The notes under the pieces: model-generated
What the model saw: the letters and a program-made list of their open reading frames with translations, nothing else
Database searches by the model: none
What the model was told of the DNA's origin: nothing
Part shown: positions 42,608 through 51,080 of the stretch, piece after piece
Position numbering within the stretch: position 1 is the stretch's first letter
Layout: each line of letters starts with the position of its first letter
DNA from: an uncultured Alistipes sp.
GTDB taxonomy: Bacteria > Bacteroidota > Bacteroidia > Bacteroidales > UBA932
Direction: 5' to 3'
Assembly (NCBI GenBank): GCA_902388455.1
Contig: CABMPD010000003.1
Coordinates: 112,073-176,072, forward strand
DNA length: 64,000 bases
Program-made: the position numbers and the translations under genes

Positions 42608-43216
42608 TTACTCAGCTGCGGGTGCTGCCTCCTCTGCGGGTGCCTCCTCCTCAGCTGCACCGGCCATGGCGGCACGGGTGTGCTTAACTGTGCAGACACC
42701 TGTAGTCTTGGGGCTTACGATCTGGATGCCCTCGTAGGAGAGGTCACCGGCTGTGATCTGCTTGCCGAGCTTGAGGTTGGTGATGTCGATGTCGAGTACA
42801 TCGGGTATCTGGTCGGGCAGACCGCATACCCTGAGCTTGCGGGCCTCGATGAGGAGCTTACCGCCGGCCTTCACTCCGGCGCAGTTGCCGAAGATGTTCA
42901 GAGGCACGTTGATGGTCACGGGCTTGTCAGCCGAGATGGCCAGGAAGTCAGCGTGGATGGTGTTGTCAGTAACAGGGTGGAACTGAAGCTCGTGCAGGAT
43001 GGCGAGATAGTTCTTGCCGTCGATGTCGAGGTCCACGATGTAGCTGTTGGGGGTGTGGGTGAGAGCCTTGAGGTCTCTTGCGTCTACAGAGAAGAGAACG
43101 TTCTCCACTCCGTTGCCGTAGAGGTTGCAGGGTACCTGACCCTCTCTGCGGATGCTCTTGGTGAGCGACTTGCGGCCCTTAGTCCTGGCCGTACCATGTA
43201 AGGCAATGTGTTTCAT
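42608..43216 (-). CDS. rplY: 50S ribosomal protein L25 / general stress protein Ctc
   Basis: A 202-residue long-form L25 that binds 5S rRNA. The N-terminal L25 domain (about 1-90) starts IALHGTARTKGRKSLTKSIR and includes VPCNLYGNGVENV. A C-terminal TL5-type beta domain follows (about 95-180, with PVTINVPLNIFGNCAGVKAGG and GLPDQIPDVLDIDI). The tail is an Ala/Glu-rich repeat (EEEAPAEEAAPAAE). Upstream, two small hairpins sit in the leader. pth is immediately downstream. Confidence 0.95.
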   Translation of the reverse strand: MKHIALHGTARTKGRKSLTKSIRREGQVPCNLYGNGVENVLFSVDARDLKALTHTPNSYIVDLDIDGKNYLAILHELQFHPVTDNTIHADFLAISADKPVTINVPLNIFGNCAGVKAGGKLLIEARKLRVCGLPDQIPDVLDIDITNLKLGKQITAGDLSYEGIQIVSPKTTGVCTVKHTRAAMAGAAEEEAPAEEAAPAAE

Positions 43217-43242
43217 GATATTAATTTAAAAAGTGTTACTCA

Positions 43243-43288
43243 GTCCGGGCTTTCCGGACCCCATTGCACCAAAAGCCTGATGGCTTTT
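43243..43288 (-). promoter_or_regulatory. Two hairpins in the rplY leader
   Basis: Within the 5' region of rplY, GTCCGG/CCGGAC (43243-43248 with 43254-43259) and AAAAGCC/GGCTTTT (43271-43277 with 43282-43288) form two short perfect stems. They lie between the start codon and a -7-like TACTTTTG on the minus strand near 43304. They could be an autoregulatory leader or simple mRNA structure; no known leader family was recognised. Confidence 0.4.
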
Positions 43289-43376
43289 AGGGGTGGCAAA
43301 AGTAATCAAATTTTCAAGTTTGGCAAAAAATTTGTATCTTGCACGGACGAATTAACAACATTTAGTATCACATTCT

Positions 43377-43937
43377 ATGGAAAAGAAATGGAGATGCACC
43401 GTATGCGGTTATGTGCACACAGGAGACAACCCTCCTGAGAAATGCCCCCTCTGCAAGGCCCCCGCAAGCAAGTTTGTAGAGATTAAGGAAGACGCCAATG
43501 AGATCTCATGGGCCGACGGTCACACCCTCGGAGTGGCCAAAGGCTGCGACCAGGAAATATGGGAAGGCCTGCAGACACACTTCGCAGGCGAATGCTCTGA
43601 AGTAGGTATGTACATCGCAATGAGCCGTCAGGCCGACAGGGAAGGCTATCCCGAGATCGCCGAGGCTTACCGCCGCATCGCCTACGAGGAGGCCGACCAT
43701 GCAGCCAGGTTCGCAGAGCTTCTCGGAGAGGTCGTATGGGACACCAAGACAAACCTCGAGAAGAGAATGCACGCCGAGGCCGACGCCTGCGCCGACAAGA
43801 AGCGCATCGCCACCAAGGCAAAGCAGCTCAACCTCGACGCCATCCACGACACCGTACACGAGATGTGCAAGGACGAGGCGCGTCACGGCCAGGCCTTCGA
43901 GGGTCTGTACAAGAGATTCTTCGGCGAGAAGAAGTAA
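43377..43937 (+). CDS. Reverse rubrerythrin (rubredoxin domain N-terminal)
   Basis: A 186-residue cytosolic peroxidase. The rubredoxin-type Fe site is at the N-terminus ([20 protein letters not shown], about 7-26). The diiron four-helix domain follows, with ligands in [21 protein letters not shown] and [11 protein letters not shown]. Usual rubrerythrins have the opposite order, so this is the 'reverse' type that reduces H2O2 (and O2) with NAD(P)H-derived electrons in anaerobes. A TATCTTGC box at 43335-43342 may be its -7 element. Its stop abuts the clostripain gene with no gap. Confidence 0.92.
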   Translation: MEKKWRCTVCGYVHTGDNPPEKCPLCKAPASKFVEIKEDANEISWADGHTLGVAKGCDQEIWEGLQTHFAGECSEVGMYIAMSRQADREGYPEIAEAYRRIAYEEADHAARFAELLGEVVWDTKTNLEKRMHAEADACADKKRIATKAKQLNLDAIHDTVHEMCKDEARHGQAFEGLYKRFFGEKK

Positions 43938-45143
43938 TTACTCGACCATCATCACCGCCTTGTTCCAGGCGAGGGTCCTGTAATACTCATCCAGGACAGA
44001 GTTTTCGGGATTGGGTACGTAAGTGCTCAGTCCCGAAAATGTTTTTATAGGAAACTGCTCATAACCGCCCAGGACAAACGCATCGGTAGCACGCCTATAT
44101 ACCACAGCGCCCTCCAAGGCTTCCTGGAAAGTTCTGAAATACACATCGTCAGGAGCTATGCGGGACATGAAATCCTCCAGGTCATAGAACCAGTGCCTTC
44201 CATTTCTGAAGTATACCTGGAGCGAATCCATATCCAGTCCTGGAATACTGTCACGTCCACCGTTACGCAGGATTTCCCTGCACGATATAGCCAGATTGCC
44301 GAGAGAACGGGTGTCCACAACAGCTACGGTGGCCCCGTCATCAATGTAGCGGTCATAATATTTGTCGCACATAGACTTGAGAGAGGACAGACTGCCGTCT
44401 ATCATATCCCCGACCACCTCCTTGTATGGAAAGCCGGCTGCAAGCACCTCCGCAGCAGAGACGACCATATAATCACAGCTGTTACGCAGTTCATACACTA
44501 CCTCGACCCCACCCATCAGACAGGCATCAAACAGTATATATCGGTAATGCACCGGCAATGCACCGGCCAGAGACTTAATGTCCATTTCATGAGAGCCGTC
44601 AGCTCCGAAAGACTTGACATAAGCGGCAAACGGGTCCTCATCCACACTCAGCGGTACAGCCTGACCGGCCTGAGCGGAATACGGATTTCCGTAATAACCT
44701 TCAGGCAGCCATCCCGTCCCGTGAGACCACAGAACCAGACTGTGCTCAGAAGAAGGGAAAAGTTCTGCCGCATAGGACAACACGGACCGCATCACAGAGT
44801 CCGAAAGAGAGTTCTGATCCTCGTACTCCATCAGTATTTCTTGATTGACAGCGCCATAGGCATCTTTACTTATACGCATGAGACGGGGTTTCTCCCCCCG
44901 GATATCCGCATACACCAGCAGGACATCACCACCACCTTCGTTGAAGTAATAAGGCACGTCCCCGGCCATTATATCATGGATATTGTTCTCAGCATTTGCC
45001 GCCAGATTGTTGTCCGCAGCGATGTAAATCAGCAAAGTCCTGCCGATGTTCATCTCTCCAGTGTCAATCTTCGAGCATGAGGCAGTCAGCATGACAGCTG
45101 CCGAAAACAGGAGAAGCGCTGCTGTTTTTAGACTTTTCTTCAT
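43938..45143 (-). CDS. Clostripain-family (C11) cysteine peptidase, lipoprotein
   Basis: A 401-residue exported peptidase with a lipobox (VMLTASC, about residue 23). The caspase-like fold is marked by the catalytic His in LVLWSHGTGWLP (about 137-148) and the catalytic Cys in YILFDACLMGGVEVVYEL (about 203-220). An LLIYIAADNNLAANAENNI start is typical. C11 enzymes cleave after Arg or Lys and are common secreted proteases of gut Bacteroidales. It has its own promoter (minus-strand TATATTTG at 45181-45174) divergent from the YtxH gene. Confidence 0.92.
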   Translation of the reverse strand: MKKSLKTAALLLFSAAVMLTASCSKIDTGEMNIGRTLLIYIAADNNLAANAENNIHDIMAGDVPYYFNEGGGDVLLVYADIRGEKPRLMRISKDAYGAVNQEILMEYEDQNSLSDSVMRSVLSYAAELFPSSEHSLVLWSHGTGWLPEGYYGNPYSAQAGQAVPLSVDEDPFAAYVKSFGADGSHEMDIKSLAGALPVHYRYILFDACLMGGVEVVYELRNSCDYMVVSAAEVLAAGFPYKEVVGDMIDGSLSSLKSMCDKYYDRYIDDGATVAVVDTRSLGNLAISCREILRNGGRDSIPGLDMDSLQVYFRNGRHWFYDLEDFMSRIAPDDVYFRTFQEALEGAVVYRRATDAFVLGGYEQFPIKTFSGLSTYVPNPENSVLDEYYRTLAWNKAVMMVE

Positions 45144-45173
45144 TCTTTATCCTTCTTTTCTAAAAATAAGTGA

Positions 45174-45201
45174 CAAATATAGAATTAATTTGCTACTTTT
45201 G
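45174..45201. promoter_or_regulatory. Divergent -7 boxes, clostripain and YtxH genes
   Basis: Minus-strand TATATTTG (45181-45174) fits the clostripain-type gene starting at 45143. Plus-strand TACTTTTG (45194-45201) fits the YtxH gene starting at 45225. Both match TAnnTTTG exactly. Confidence 0.55.
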
Positions 45202-45224
45202 TATTTATTCAAAACACATTTGGT

Positions 45225-45473
45225 ATGAAAACTGACAATTTATTCACATTCCTCGGCGGAGTTCTCGTAGGAGCAGCCGTCGCCATTCTCTTCGCCCCTG
45301 AGTCAGGAGAAGAGACACGAAAGAAGATCAAAGACACTTTCGACAGAGAGTATCAGGGTCTCAAGGACAAAATCAACAACCTGGAGAGCAGGGCCAAGGC
45401 CGCGGCCGACGCCTATACATCTGCCCGGAATCAGAGTGCTCCCGCATCCTTGAATGACAATCTCTCCGAATAA
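45225..45473 (+). CDS. YtxH-domain small membrane protein
   Basis: An 82-residue protein with one N-terminal transmembrane helix (FTFLGGVLVGAAVAILFAPESG) followed by the typical EETRKKIKDTF and an amphipathic Lys/Asp/Ala-rich helix. YtxH proteins are stress-associated and their precise role is unclear. It is the first of three short, closely spaced genes (9 bp gap, then 17 bp overlap) that look like an envelope-stress operon. Confidence 0.88.
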   Translation: MKTDNLFTFLGGVLVGAAVAILFAPESGEETRKKIKDTFDREYQGLKDKINNLESRAKAAADAYTSARNQSAPASLNDNLSE

Positions 45474-45482
45474 CACTCCAAG

Positions 45483-45860
45483 ATGGACAACCAGAACTCG
45501 AACAACAACCCCCTGGGAGATCTTTTCTCATCAATCAAGTGCTACATCGATCTCCGCATGGACGAGATCAAGCTGGCGCTGGCCGAGAACCTCGCAAAGA
45601 TATTCAGCAGAATCATATTTTTCTTCCTGCTCTTTATTCTTATAGGCGTGGTTCTCGGAATAGTTGCCTCTGCTCTCGCCTCATGGCTGACTGAGCTGGT
45701 GGGCAATCACACCGCCGGACTGTTGATTACGGCAGCTGTTTTCATGATTGTCATTCTGGTCCTCTGCCTGTTCAAGGACCGGTTCCTTATAAACAGTCCT
45801 CTCAGAATGTTTTTAAGAATGTTTTTCGATGACCACAGTAAAAATGGAAAAGGTAAATAA
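45483..45860 (+). CDS. Phage-holin-like membrane protein (PF07332 type)
   Basis: A 125-residue protein. An amphipathic N-terminal helix (LFSSIKCYIDLRMDEIKLALAEN) precedes two transmembrane helices (about 40-65 and 73-95) and a charged tail. This matches the 'putative actinobacterial holin-X / phage holin family' of chromosomal YqjE-like proteins, which usually sit next to YtxH or ElaB-type genes. It is not evidence of a prophage. It overlaps the next gene by 17 bp. Confidence 0.82.
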   Translation: MDNQNSNNNPLGDLFSSIKCYIDLRMDEIKLALAENLAKIFSRIIFFFLLFILIGVVLGIVASALASWLTELVGNHTAGLLITAAVFMIVILVLCLFKDRFLINSPLRMFLRMFFDDHSKNGKGK

Positions 45861-46116
45861 AAGTTCAGACTACAGGAATATCCGGAACATTCAGGAACTG
45901 CAGTACCACCGTAGACTTCTGTCATCACGGATTGACCATCAAGAGATTATGGTCATGTACAAACTGCGCTGCGTCTGGGAGTTCATCTCACCTTCCAATT
46001 TACTGGACATGGGCTGCAAGGCTATCGCGTCCCATAACCCGTCATTCAACGTTCTTTACAGGACAGTGGACTTCATCCGCAACGTAATCAAAGGCAGACG
46101 GAACAGAGAAATCTAA
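45844..46116 (+). CDS. Hypothetical protein in the YtxH/holin-like operon
   Basis: A 90-residue protein from ATG 45844; an upstream start (45829) is less natural. It is soluble and basic, with a predicted helical start (YRNIRNIQELQYHRRLLSSRIDHQE) and a short central hydrophobic patch. The pattern 'ELQxxRxxLxxRIxxQE' occurs in small Bacteroidota proteins found beside YtxH genes, but I know no function. trkA follows after 9 bp. Confidence 0.7.
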   Translation: MEKVNKSSDYRNIRNIQELQYHRRLLSSRIDHQEIMVMYKLRCVWEFISPSNLLDMGCKAIASHNPSFNVLYRTVDFIRNVIKGRRNREI

Positions 46117-46125
46117 GCATACCGT

Positions 46126-47472
46126 ATGAGAATCGTTATCGCCGGTGCCGGAGAGATAGGATGCCATCTGGCCAAAATGCTGAGTATGGAATACCACGAG
46201 ATTACCGTCATAAGCCCGGACGAGGAAAGTCTGGACATACTCGGCAGCGAATCCGACATAGTAACTGTAGAAGGAAGTCCTACATCGATTGACACATTGA
46301 TAAAAGCCGGTGTAAAGAACTCCGACCTGTTCATAGCCGTTAACCCGGATACCCAGCAGGACGTAAACATAGTATCGGCGGCCCTGGCCAAGAAGCTGGG
46401 GGCCAAGAAAGTTACAGCCAGAATCAACAACGAGGAATATCAGAAAAATGACAACCGAATTCTTTTCACGGACCTAGGCATTGATTCGCTTTTCTACCCG
46501 GAGAAGATTGCAGCTACTGAAATTCTGAATCTGCTTAAGCAGAATACCGCCTCCGAATTCATGAACTACTCCCATGGAAAACTCCAGCTCATCGTCTACC
46601 GCCTTGAGGAGTGCTCGCCTATGGTGAACCGGACAGTCGCCGAACTGCGGGAAAGGACTCAAAACCTATTCCGGTCCGTAGCCATATCACGCGACGGAAA
46701 GACTATCATACCAAAGAGCGCAACCAGGTTCAAGACCGGAGACGTAGTATATCTGGTCTCCAAGAAAGAGGGCATGGAACAAGCTCTCTCTCTCTCGGGC
46801 AAGGCCAAGGTCGCAGTGCACAATATGATGATACTGGGCGGCGGACGCATCGGGGAAATGGTGGCAAGGTCCATGGAAAAGCAGACGGAGAATATCCGGC
46901 TGATAGAAATCAATCCTGACAAATGCGGACATCTCTCAGAGGCACTTGACAAGACGCTGGTAATCAATGGAGACGGACGCAACTCAGATCTTCTGCTTCA
47001 GGAAGGCATACGGGACATGGAAGCATTCGTCGCCGTAACCAGCAGCTCCGAGACCAATATTCTGTCCTGCGTAGTTGCCAAGCGCATGGGAGTGCCGAAA
47101 GTCATCGCAGAAGTTGAGAATTTCGAATACATCAAGCTGGCTGAGGAAATGGGAGTGGACTCCGTAATCAACAAGAAACTGATTACAGCCGGAAAAATCT
47201 TCCGATTCACTCTGTCGAACAAAGTCCGTTCCATCAAGGTCCTCAACGGAACAGATGCTGTAGTTCTGGAATTCATTGTAAATACCAACAGCAAGATTAC
47301 AACCGGTCGCCTCCGCGATCTGGGTTTCCCGGAAGAGGCCATCATCGGAGGATTCGTCAGGGGTAACGAGAGTTTCATCGCAGACAGCGAGAGCACCATA
47401 CGGCCATACGATCAGGTAGTGGTATTCGCCAATCCTGACGCAGTGGATAAAGTTGATAAATTCTTTTTGTAA
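46126..47472 (+). CDS. trkA: Trk potassium uptake regulatory subunit
   Basis: A 448-residue peripheral membrane protein with two RCK halves. The first Rossmann domain begins MRIVIAGAGEIGCHLAKML and the second MMILGGGRIGEMVARSME (about 228-245), each followed by an RCK-C domain (LIVYRLEECSPMVNRTV; FTLSNKVRSIKVL). TrkA binds NAD(H)/ATP and gates the TrkH/TrkG K+ channel; no trkH is in the window. It is in line with the YtxH operon (9 bp) and aspA (26 bp), so readthrough is possible. Confidence 0.94.
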   Translation: MRIVIAGAGEIGCHLAKMLSMEYHEITVISPDEESLDILGSESDIVTVEGSPTSIDTLIKAGVKNSDLFIAVNPDTQQDVNIVSAALAKKLGAKKVTARINNEEYQKNDNRILFTDLGIDSLFYPEKIAATEILNLLKQNTASEFMNYSHGKLQLIVYRLEECSPMVNRTVAELRERTQNLFRSVAISRDGKTIIPKSATRFKTGDVVYLVSKKEGMEQALSLSGKAKVAVHNMMILGGGRIGEMVARSMEKQTENIRLIEINPDKCGHLSEALDKTLVINGDGRNSDLLLQEGIRDMEAFVAVTSSSETNILSCVVAKRMGVPKVIAEVENFEYIKLAEEMGVDSVINKKLITAGKIFRFTLSNKVRSIKVLNGTDAVVLEFIVNTNSKITTGRLRDLGFPEEAIIGGFVRGNESFIADSESTIRPYDQVVVFANPDAVDKVDKFFL

Positions 47473-47498
47473 ACACTAACATAAATTAAAGATTTCAA

Positions 47499-48944
47499 AT
47501 GATTCAGTTCAAATTTCCTATTTCGGGCAAAACCCGCACAGAGCATGACCTGCTCGGATACAAAGAAGTTCCTGTAGAGGCTCTTTTCGGCATACAGACC
47601 TTAAGATGCATTGAGAACTTCGATATAAGCAACTACCATCTCTGCGACTACCCCGAATTCATCAAGGCTTTCGGCATCGTGAAGATGGCCGCCATCAAGG
47701 CCAACCATAAGCTCGGCCTCGTAAGCGACGAAGTAAAAGACGCTGTAGTTGCAGCCTGTCAGGAACTCATTGACGGCAAGCACCTCGAATTCTTCCCCAT
47801 CGACATGATGCAGGGAGGTGCCGGCACCAGTATGAACATGAATGCCAACGAGGTCATCGCCAACCGTGCCCTCGAGCTCATGGGCCGTCAGCGCGGCGAG
47901 TACCAGTACTGCCATCCCAATGATCACGTGAACATGGCCCAGTCCACTAATGACGCATATCCCAGCGCCATGCACCTCGGACTGTATTTCATCAATGAAA
48001 AAGTGCAGGCTGCCCTCAAGGAGCTGATCAAGGCCTTCGATGACAAGAAGAAAGAATTCGCCAACATCATCAAGATGGGCCGTACCCAGCTGCAGGACGC
48101 AGTGCCCATGACACTCGGCCAGTCTTTCGGAGCCTTCGCAGACGCCATGAGGCATGAGGCTGCCCGCCTTCAGAAAGCCGCTGATGAATTCCTGTATACC
48201 AATATGGGAGCTACAGCTATCGGCACAGGCATCACAGCCGAACCCAACTACGCCAAGTACTGCACCGAGTATCTCCGCGAAATCTCAGGCCTGGACATCA
48301 AGCTTTCGAGAAATCTCATTGAGGCCACACACGACACCTCGTGCATGGTTGCCTACTCCTCAGCCCTGAAGTCCATCGCCATCCGTCTCTCGAAGATATG
48401 CAACGACCTGCGTCTGATGTCTTCCGGTCCCCGCACAGGTATCGAGGAGATCAAGCTGCCTCCCAAGCAGCCCGGTTCGTCCATCATGCCCGGCAAGGTC
48501 AACCCCGTTATCCCCGAGGTGGTCAATCAGATCTGCTTCAAGGTTATCGGCAACGACTTCGCAGTAACGATGGCCTCAGAGGCCGCTCAGCTCGAGCTCA
48601 ATGTAATGGAGCCCGTCATGGTAGAATCCCTCGTAGAGTCCGCCACATGGATGGCACGTGCATTCAGCACCCTGCGCATTGAATGCATCGAGGGTATACA
48701 GGCCAACAAGAAGCACTGCGAGGAGCAGGTTAAGCACAGCATCGGCATCGTCACAGCCCTGAAGCCTTATATCGGCTATTCCAACTGCACTGAAATCGCC
48801 AAGGAGGCCCTTGAGAGCGGCAAGAGCGTGTACGATCTGGTTCTGGAGCGCAACCTTCTGACCAAGAAACAGCTTGACGTGATTCTGAATCCCAAGAACA
48901 TGATTCATCCGAGCATGATTGCAGACATCAGAAAGAATGACTGA
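47499..48944 (+). CDS. aspA: Aspartate ammonia-lyase
   Basis: A 481-residue member of the fumarase/aspartase family converting L-aspartate to fumarate and ammonia. Seen: TRTEHDLLGYKEVPVEALFGIQT at the N-terminus, GAGTSMNMNANEVIANRALE (about 108-127), NDAYPSAMHL, and the superfamily signature GSSIMPGKVNPVIPEVVNQ (about 325-343) with the catalytic Ser in its loop. The 'LLG..EVP' start favours aspartase over fumarase. It feeds aspartate into fumarate respiration. The 3' end overlaps the Omp85-type gene convergently by 17 bp. Confidence 0.93.
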   Translation: MIQFKFPISGKTRTEHDLLGYKEVPVEALFGIQTLRCIENFDISNYHLCDYPEFIKAFGIVKMAAIKANHKLGLVSDEVKDAVVAACQELIDGKHLEFFPIDMMQGGAGTSMNMNANEVIANRALELMGRQRGEYQYCHPNDHVNMAQSTNDAYPSAMHLGLYFINEKVQAALKELIKAFDDKKKEFANIIKMGRTQLQDAVPMTLGQSFGAFADAMRHEAARLQKAADEFLYTNMGATAIGTGITAEPNYAKYCTEYLREISGLDIKLSRNLIEATHDTSCMVAYSSALKSIAIRLSKICNDLRLMSSGPRTGIEEIKLPPKQPGSSIMPGKVNPVIPEVVNQICFKVIGNDFAVTMASEAAQLELNVMEPVMVESLVESATWMARAFSTLRIECIEGIQANKKHCEEQVKHSIGIVTALKPYIGYSNCTEIAKEALESGKSVYDLVLERNLLTKKQLDVILNPKNMIHPSMIADIRKND

Positions 48945-50067
48945 CCCCTGCGGTGACTGCCCACTGCCCACGGAGACCGAAACCGGCGTCCAGACGCAGC
49001 ACCAGTCCCAGGAATGTGAAACGGTACCCTGCCCCGTATGTGGGCAGGGTATTTTTTATCCGGAGCCTCCCGAATGCAGGAAACACATTCCCGGCACCGG
49101 CCCATACCGCCACTCCATGCGAGCGGTAAACAGTCTGACGAAGTTCCACCTGGGCCGAAAGCAGATTGCGGTCCCGGTAACGTCCCTGATAATACCCCCT
49201 CATGCGCACATCTCCACCGGATTCCGGCCACATGGTCCATGGCGCCCCATCCGTAGACAGATCTCCATACAGGTCTACAGCCAGGACGCCTCCGCTCCAA
49301 AGGCCGAAATACATATCCAGAGTCACCTTTGTCCGGAAGAAAGGAAGAGCTTCCGTAAGAGGAATTGACACTGACGGTTCAATATTCAGAAAGAGTCCCC
49401 GCGAAGGTACAGAAGCGTTATCCCTCGTATCCAGGTCCAAACGTGCTCCAGCCGTCAAGTACTGAGTGAGCACCGGATGCCCGGAGACAGCCGCCGGGTC
49501 CGAAAAATCCAAAGCGTGATAATAATCATAGCCGGCAAAACCGCCGGTCTTCAGAATATCTCCCCTGTAAAGAAAATCCGCGCGGACACGGACACGGCGG
49601 GAAGTAAAAGAGCCACGGTTTGAATCATCCGCGGCACAGTCATAACCCAGACCCCAGAAATAGCGCGGACTGCTGTTGACTCTCGCAGTATACTCTATTA
49701 CAAACTTTCCCGCCGGTGCATACCGGACACCGGTTACGGCTCCCGCCAATGAAAGATTGGTAGACACCAGCGCCGCAACTCCGACCGAGGACATCGGAAG
49801 CAGAGTATCCGCGGAAGTCCTGTACCCACCCATAAAACCACCCATGGCCACTACTCCGGTCTCCTGCGTATACATCACTCCGAAAAGAGGCGTGACTTCA
49901 AAATTTCTATAATCCCTGGGAATACGTTTCCGCGGATGCAGCCGGTAATACCTGTCCACAGTATCCTGCACCCGTGCAAGATACGCAGTATCCGGTTCCT
50001 GCGCTCCTGCCGTCATAATAAATAGCAGCAGAAATACAGCCGTCAGATATGCCGCGTTACTGCGCAT
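48928..50067 (-). CDS. Omp85/BamA-TamA-type outer-membrane barrel protein
   Basis: A 379-residue protein from ATG 50067 (MRSNAAYLTAVFLL); the longer frame lacks a sensible N-terminus. A signal peptide ends near TAGAQ. The rest reads as amphipathic beta strands of a surface-antigen (D15) barrel, including LDLDTRDNASVPSRGLFLNIEPS, a strand pair conserved in this family, then GDVRMRGYYQGRYRDRN (compare the lid-lock VRGY motif, here VRMRGY) and a C-terminal GVSHSF ending in Phe. No POTRA domains are present. It likely secretes or inserts a partner protein; the neighbouring PCMD protein is 7 bp upstream. Confidence 0.82.
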   Translation of the reverse strand: MRSNAAYLTAVFLLLFIMTAGAQEPDTAYLARVQDTVDRYYRLHPRKRIPRDYRNFEVTPLFGVMYTQETGVVAMGGFMGGYRTSADTLLPMSSVGVAALVSTNLSLAGAVTGVRYAPAGKFVIEYTARVNSSPRYFWGLGYDCAADDSNRGSFTSRRVRVRADFLYRGDILKTGGFAGYDYYHALDFSDPAAVSGHPVLTQYLTAGARLDLDTRDNASVPSRGLFLNIEPSVSIPLTEALPFFRTKVTLDMYFGLWSGGVLAVDLYGDLSTDGAPWTMWPESGGDVRMRGYYQGRYRDRNLLSAQVELRQTVYRSHGVAVWAGAGNVFPAFGRLRIKNTLPTYGAGYRFTFLGLVLRLDAGFGLRGQWAVTAGVSHSF

Positions 50068-50074
50068 CAGAGCC

Positions 50075-51043
50075 TCAATACAGCAGTTTGAAATTATCCA
50101 CCCAGAAAGTATTGCCCAGGCCACCGTAAAAGGCCTCTCCGCTGGACGAGGATATCCAGATTATTATATGAGTGGGCTCCTCATCGGGCGCAGCCCAGGC
50201 ATTCTCCTGAATCGGGACTATCTGTCCACGGCTGTTGCGGCAGTAATAAACTATGCCTCCGTCATCATCATGCAGGTCCATTTCCGGAAGAAAATCCTCT
50301 TCGGCACTGATGTCTCCATAGCGGACCGGTATTGTCTCGCCGTTTATCCATTCTGCCTGATTGTCATAGAATCTTTTGAATGCAGTGCCTACCCTTGCGG
50401 CAAAGACATTGCCCTTATCATCCTCCTCCCGTCTCTGCAGAAAAACCGCTATAAAAGGATAATCCCGGCCTCCTATTGTCTTCTTCGCTGAAAACCCCGT
50501 AGACCGTATTACTGTATGACCGACCTCTGCCTTGTAGTCATACTGAACAGCAGACGGGCGTCCTGTAAAAGGGACGCCGCAGTCCATCTTGGTGTATGCA
50601 CTCTTGGTATCGCGGATTGGCTCATTGAAATGACCGGAAAGGACTGTTCCCTGCACCAGAACCTCCATGTTTATCATTCCCAAGACTTTGACCTTTTCCA
50701 TTATGACCGACAGCCTGGCACAGTAGCCGTCCCCCCTGGGCTCAGGGAACACAGAGTTGCTGCCTTTGACGATGCCCACCACATTGGCCATAATATTGCA
50801 CGGCTGAAACACATCCTCCGCCCCTACAGGACATGGTTCCTGTCCCGAAAGGGTATCTCCTTCCGACAGTTTGTATATAGTTTTGATATTTCCTCCGATG
50901 ATTCCCGACTCCTGAAGATTGTACACCCGCCAATTGTCGAAGCGGCCTTTCTCATTGATAAGGGAATCCGTCTGAGAGAGGGCCCGGAATGGAAAGAAGA
51001 CGATTAGAGAAGCTGCAATACCTATTATTCTAAATCTTTTCAT
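50075..51043 (-). CDS. PCMD-domain secreted protein
   Basis: A 322-residue exported protein starting at ATG 51043 (MKRFRIIGIAASL); the frame open to 51205 is an extension into the divergent gene. A signal peptide ends near FRALSQ. The body has the PCMD layout: a FDNWRVYNL strand, NSVFPEPRGDGYCARLSV, a VQGTVLSGHF loop, FTGRPSAVQYDYKA, and a C-terminal THIIIWISSSSGE... ending WVDNFKLLY. PCMD proteins are beta-sandwich glycan-associated lipoproteins of Bacteroidota; no lipobox is obvious here. Coupled to the outer-membrane barrel gene. Confidence 0.65.
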   Translation of the reverse strand: MKRFRIIGIAASLIVFFPFRALSQTDSLINEKGRFDNWRVYNLQESGIIGGNIKTIYKLSEGDTLSGQEPCPVGAEDVFQPCNIMANVVGIVKGSNSVFPEPRGDGYCARLSVIMEKVKVLGMINMEVLVQGTVLSGHFNEPIRDTKSAYTKMDCGVPFTGRPSAVQYDYKAEVGHTVIRSTGFSAKKTIGGRDYPFIAVFLQRREEDDKGNVFAARVGTAFKRFYDNQAEWINGETIPVRYGDISAEEDFLPEMDLHDDDGGIVYYCRNSRGQIVPIQENAWAAPDEEPTHIIIWISSSSGEAFYGGLGNTFWVDNFKLLY

Positions 51044-51050
51044 ATTTTTG
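51043..51050 (+). promoter_or_regulatory. -7 box for the M6 peptidase gene
   Basis: TATTTTTG overlaps the start codon of the divergent PCMD gene by one base and lies 30 bp before ATG 51081. Only 37 bp separate the two start codons, so the genes share a very compact control region. Confidence 0.4.
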
Positions 51051-51080
51051 CAACAGTAATCAGAGGGCAAATTTAGAAAA

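Noticed and set aside
45483..45860. Prophage holin
   Set aside because: The protein is of the chromosomal holin-like family next to YtxH; no phage genes are nearby.
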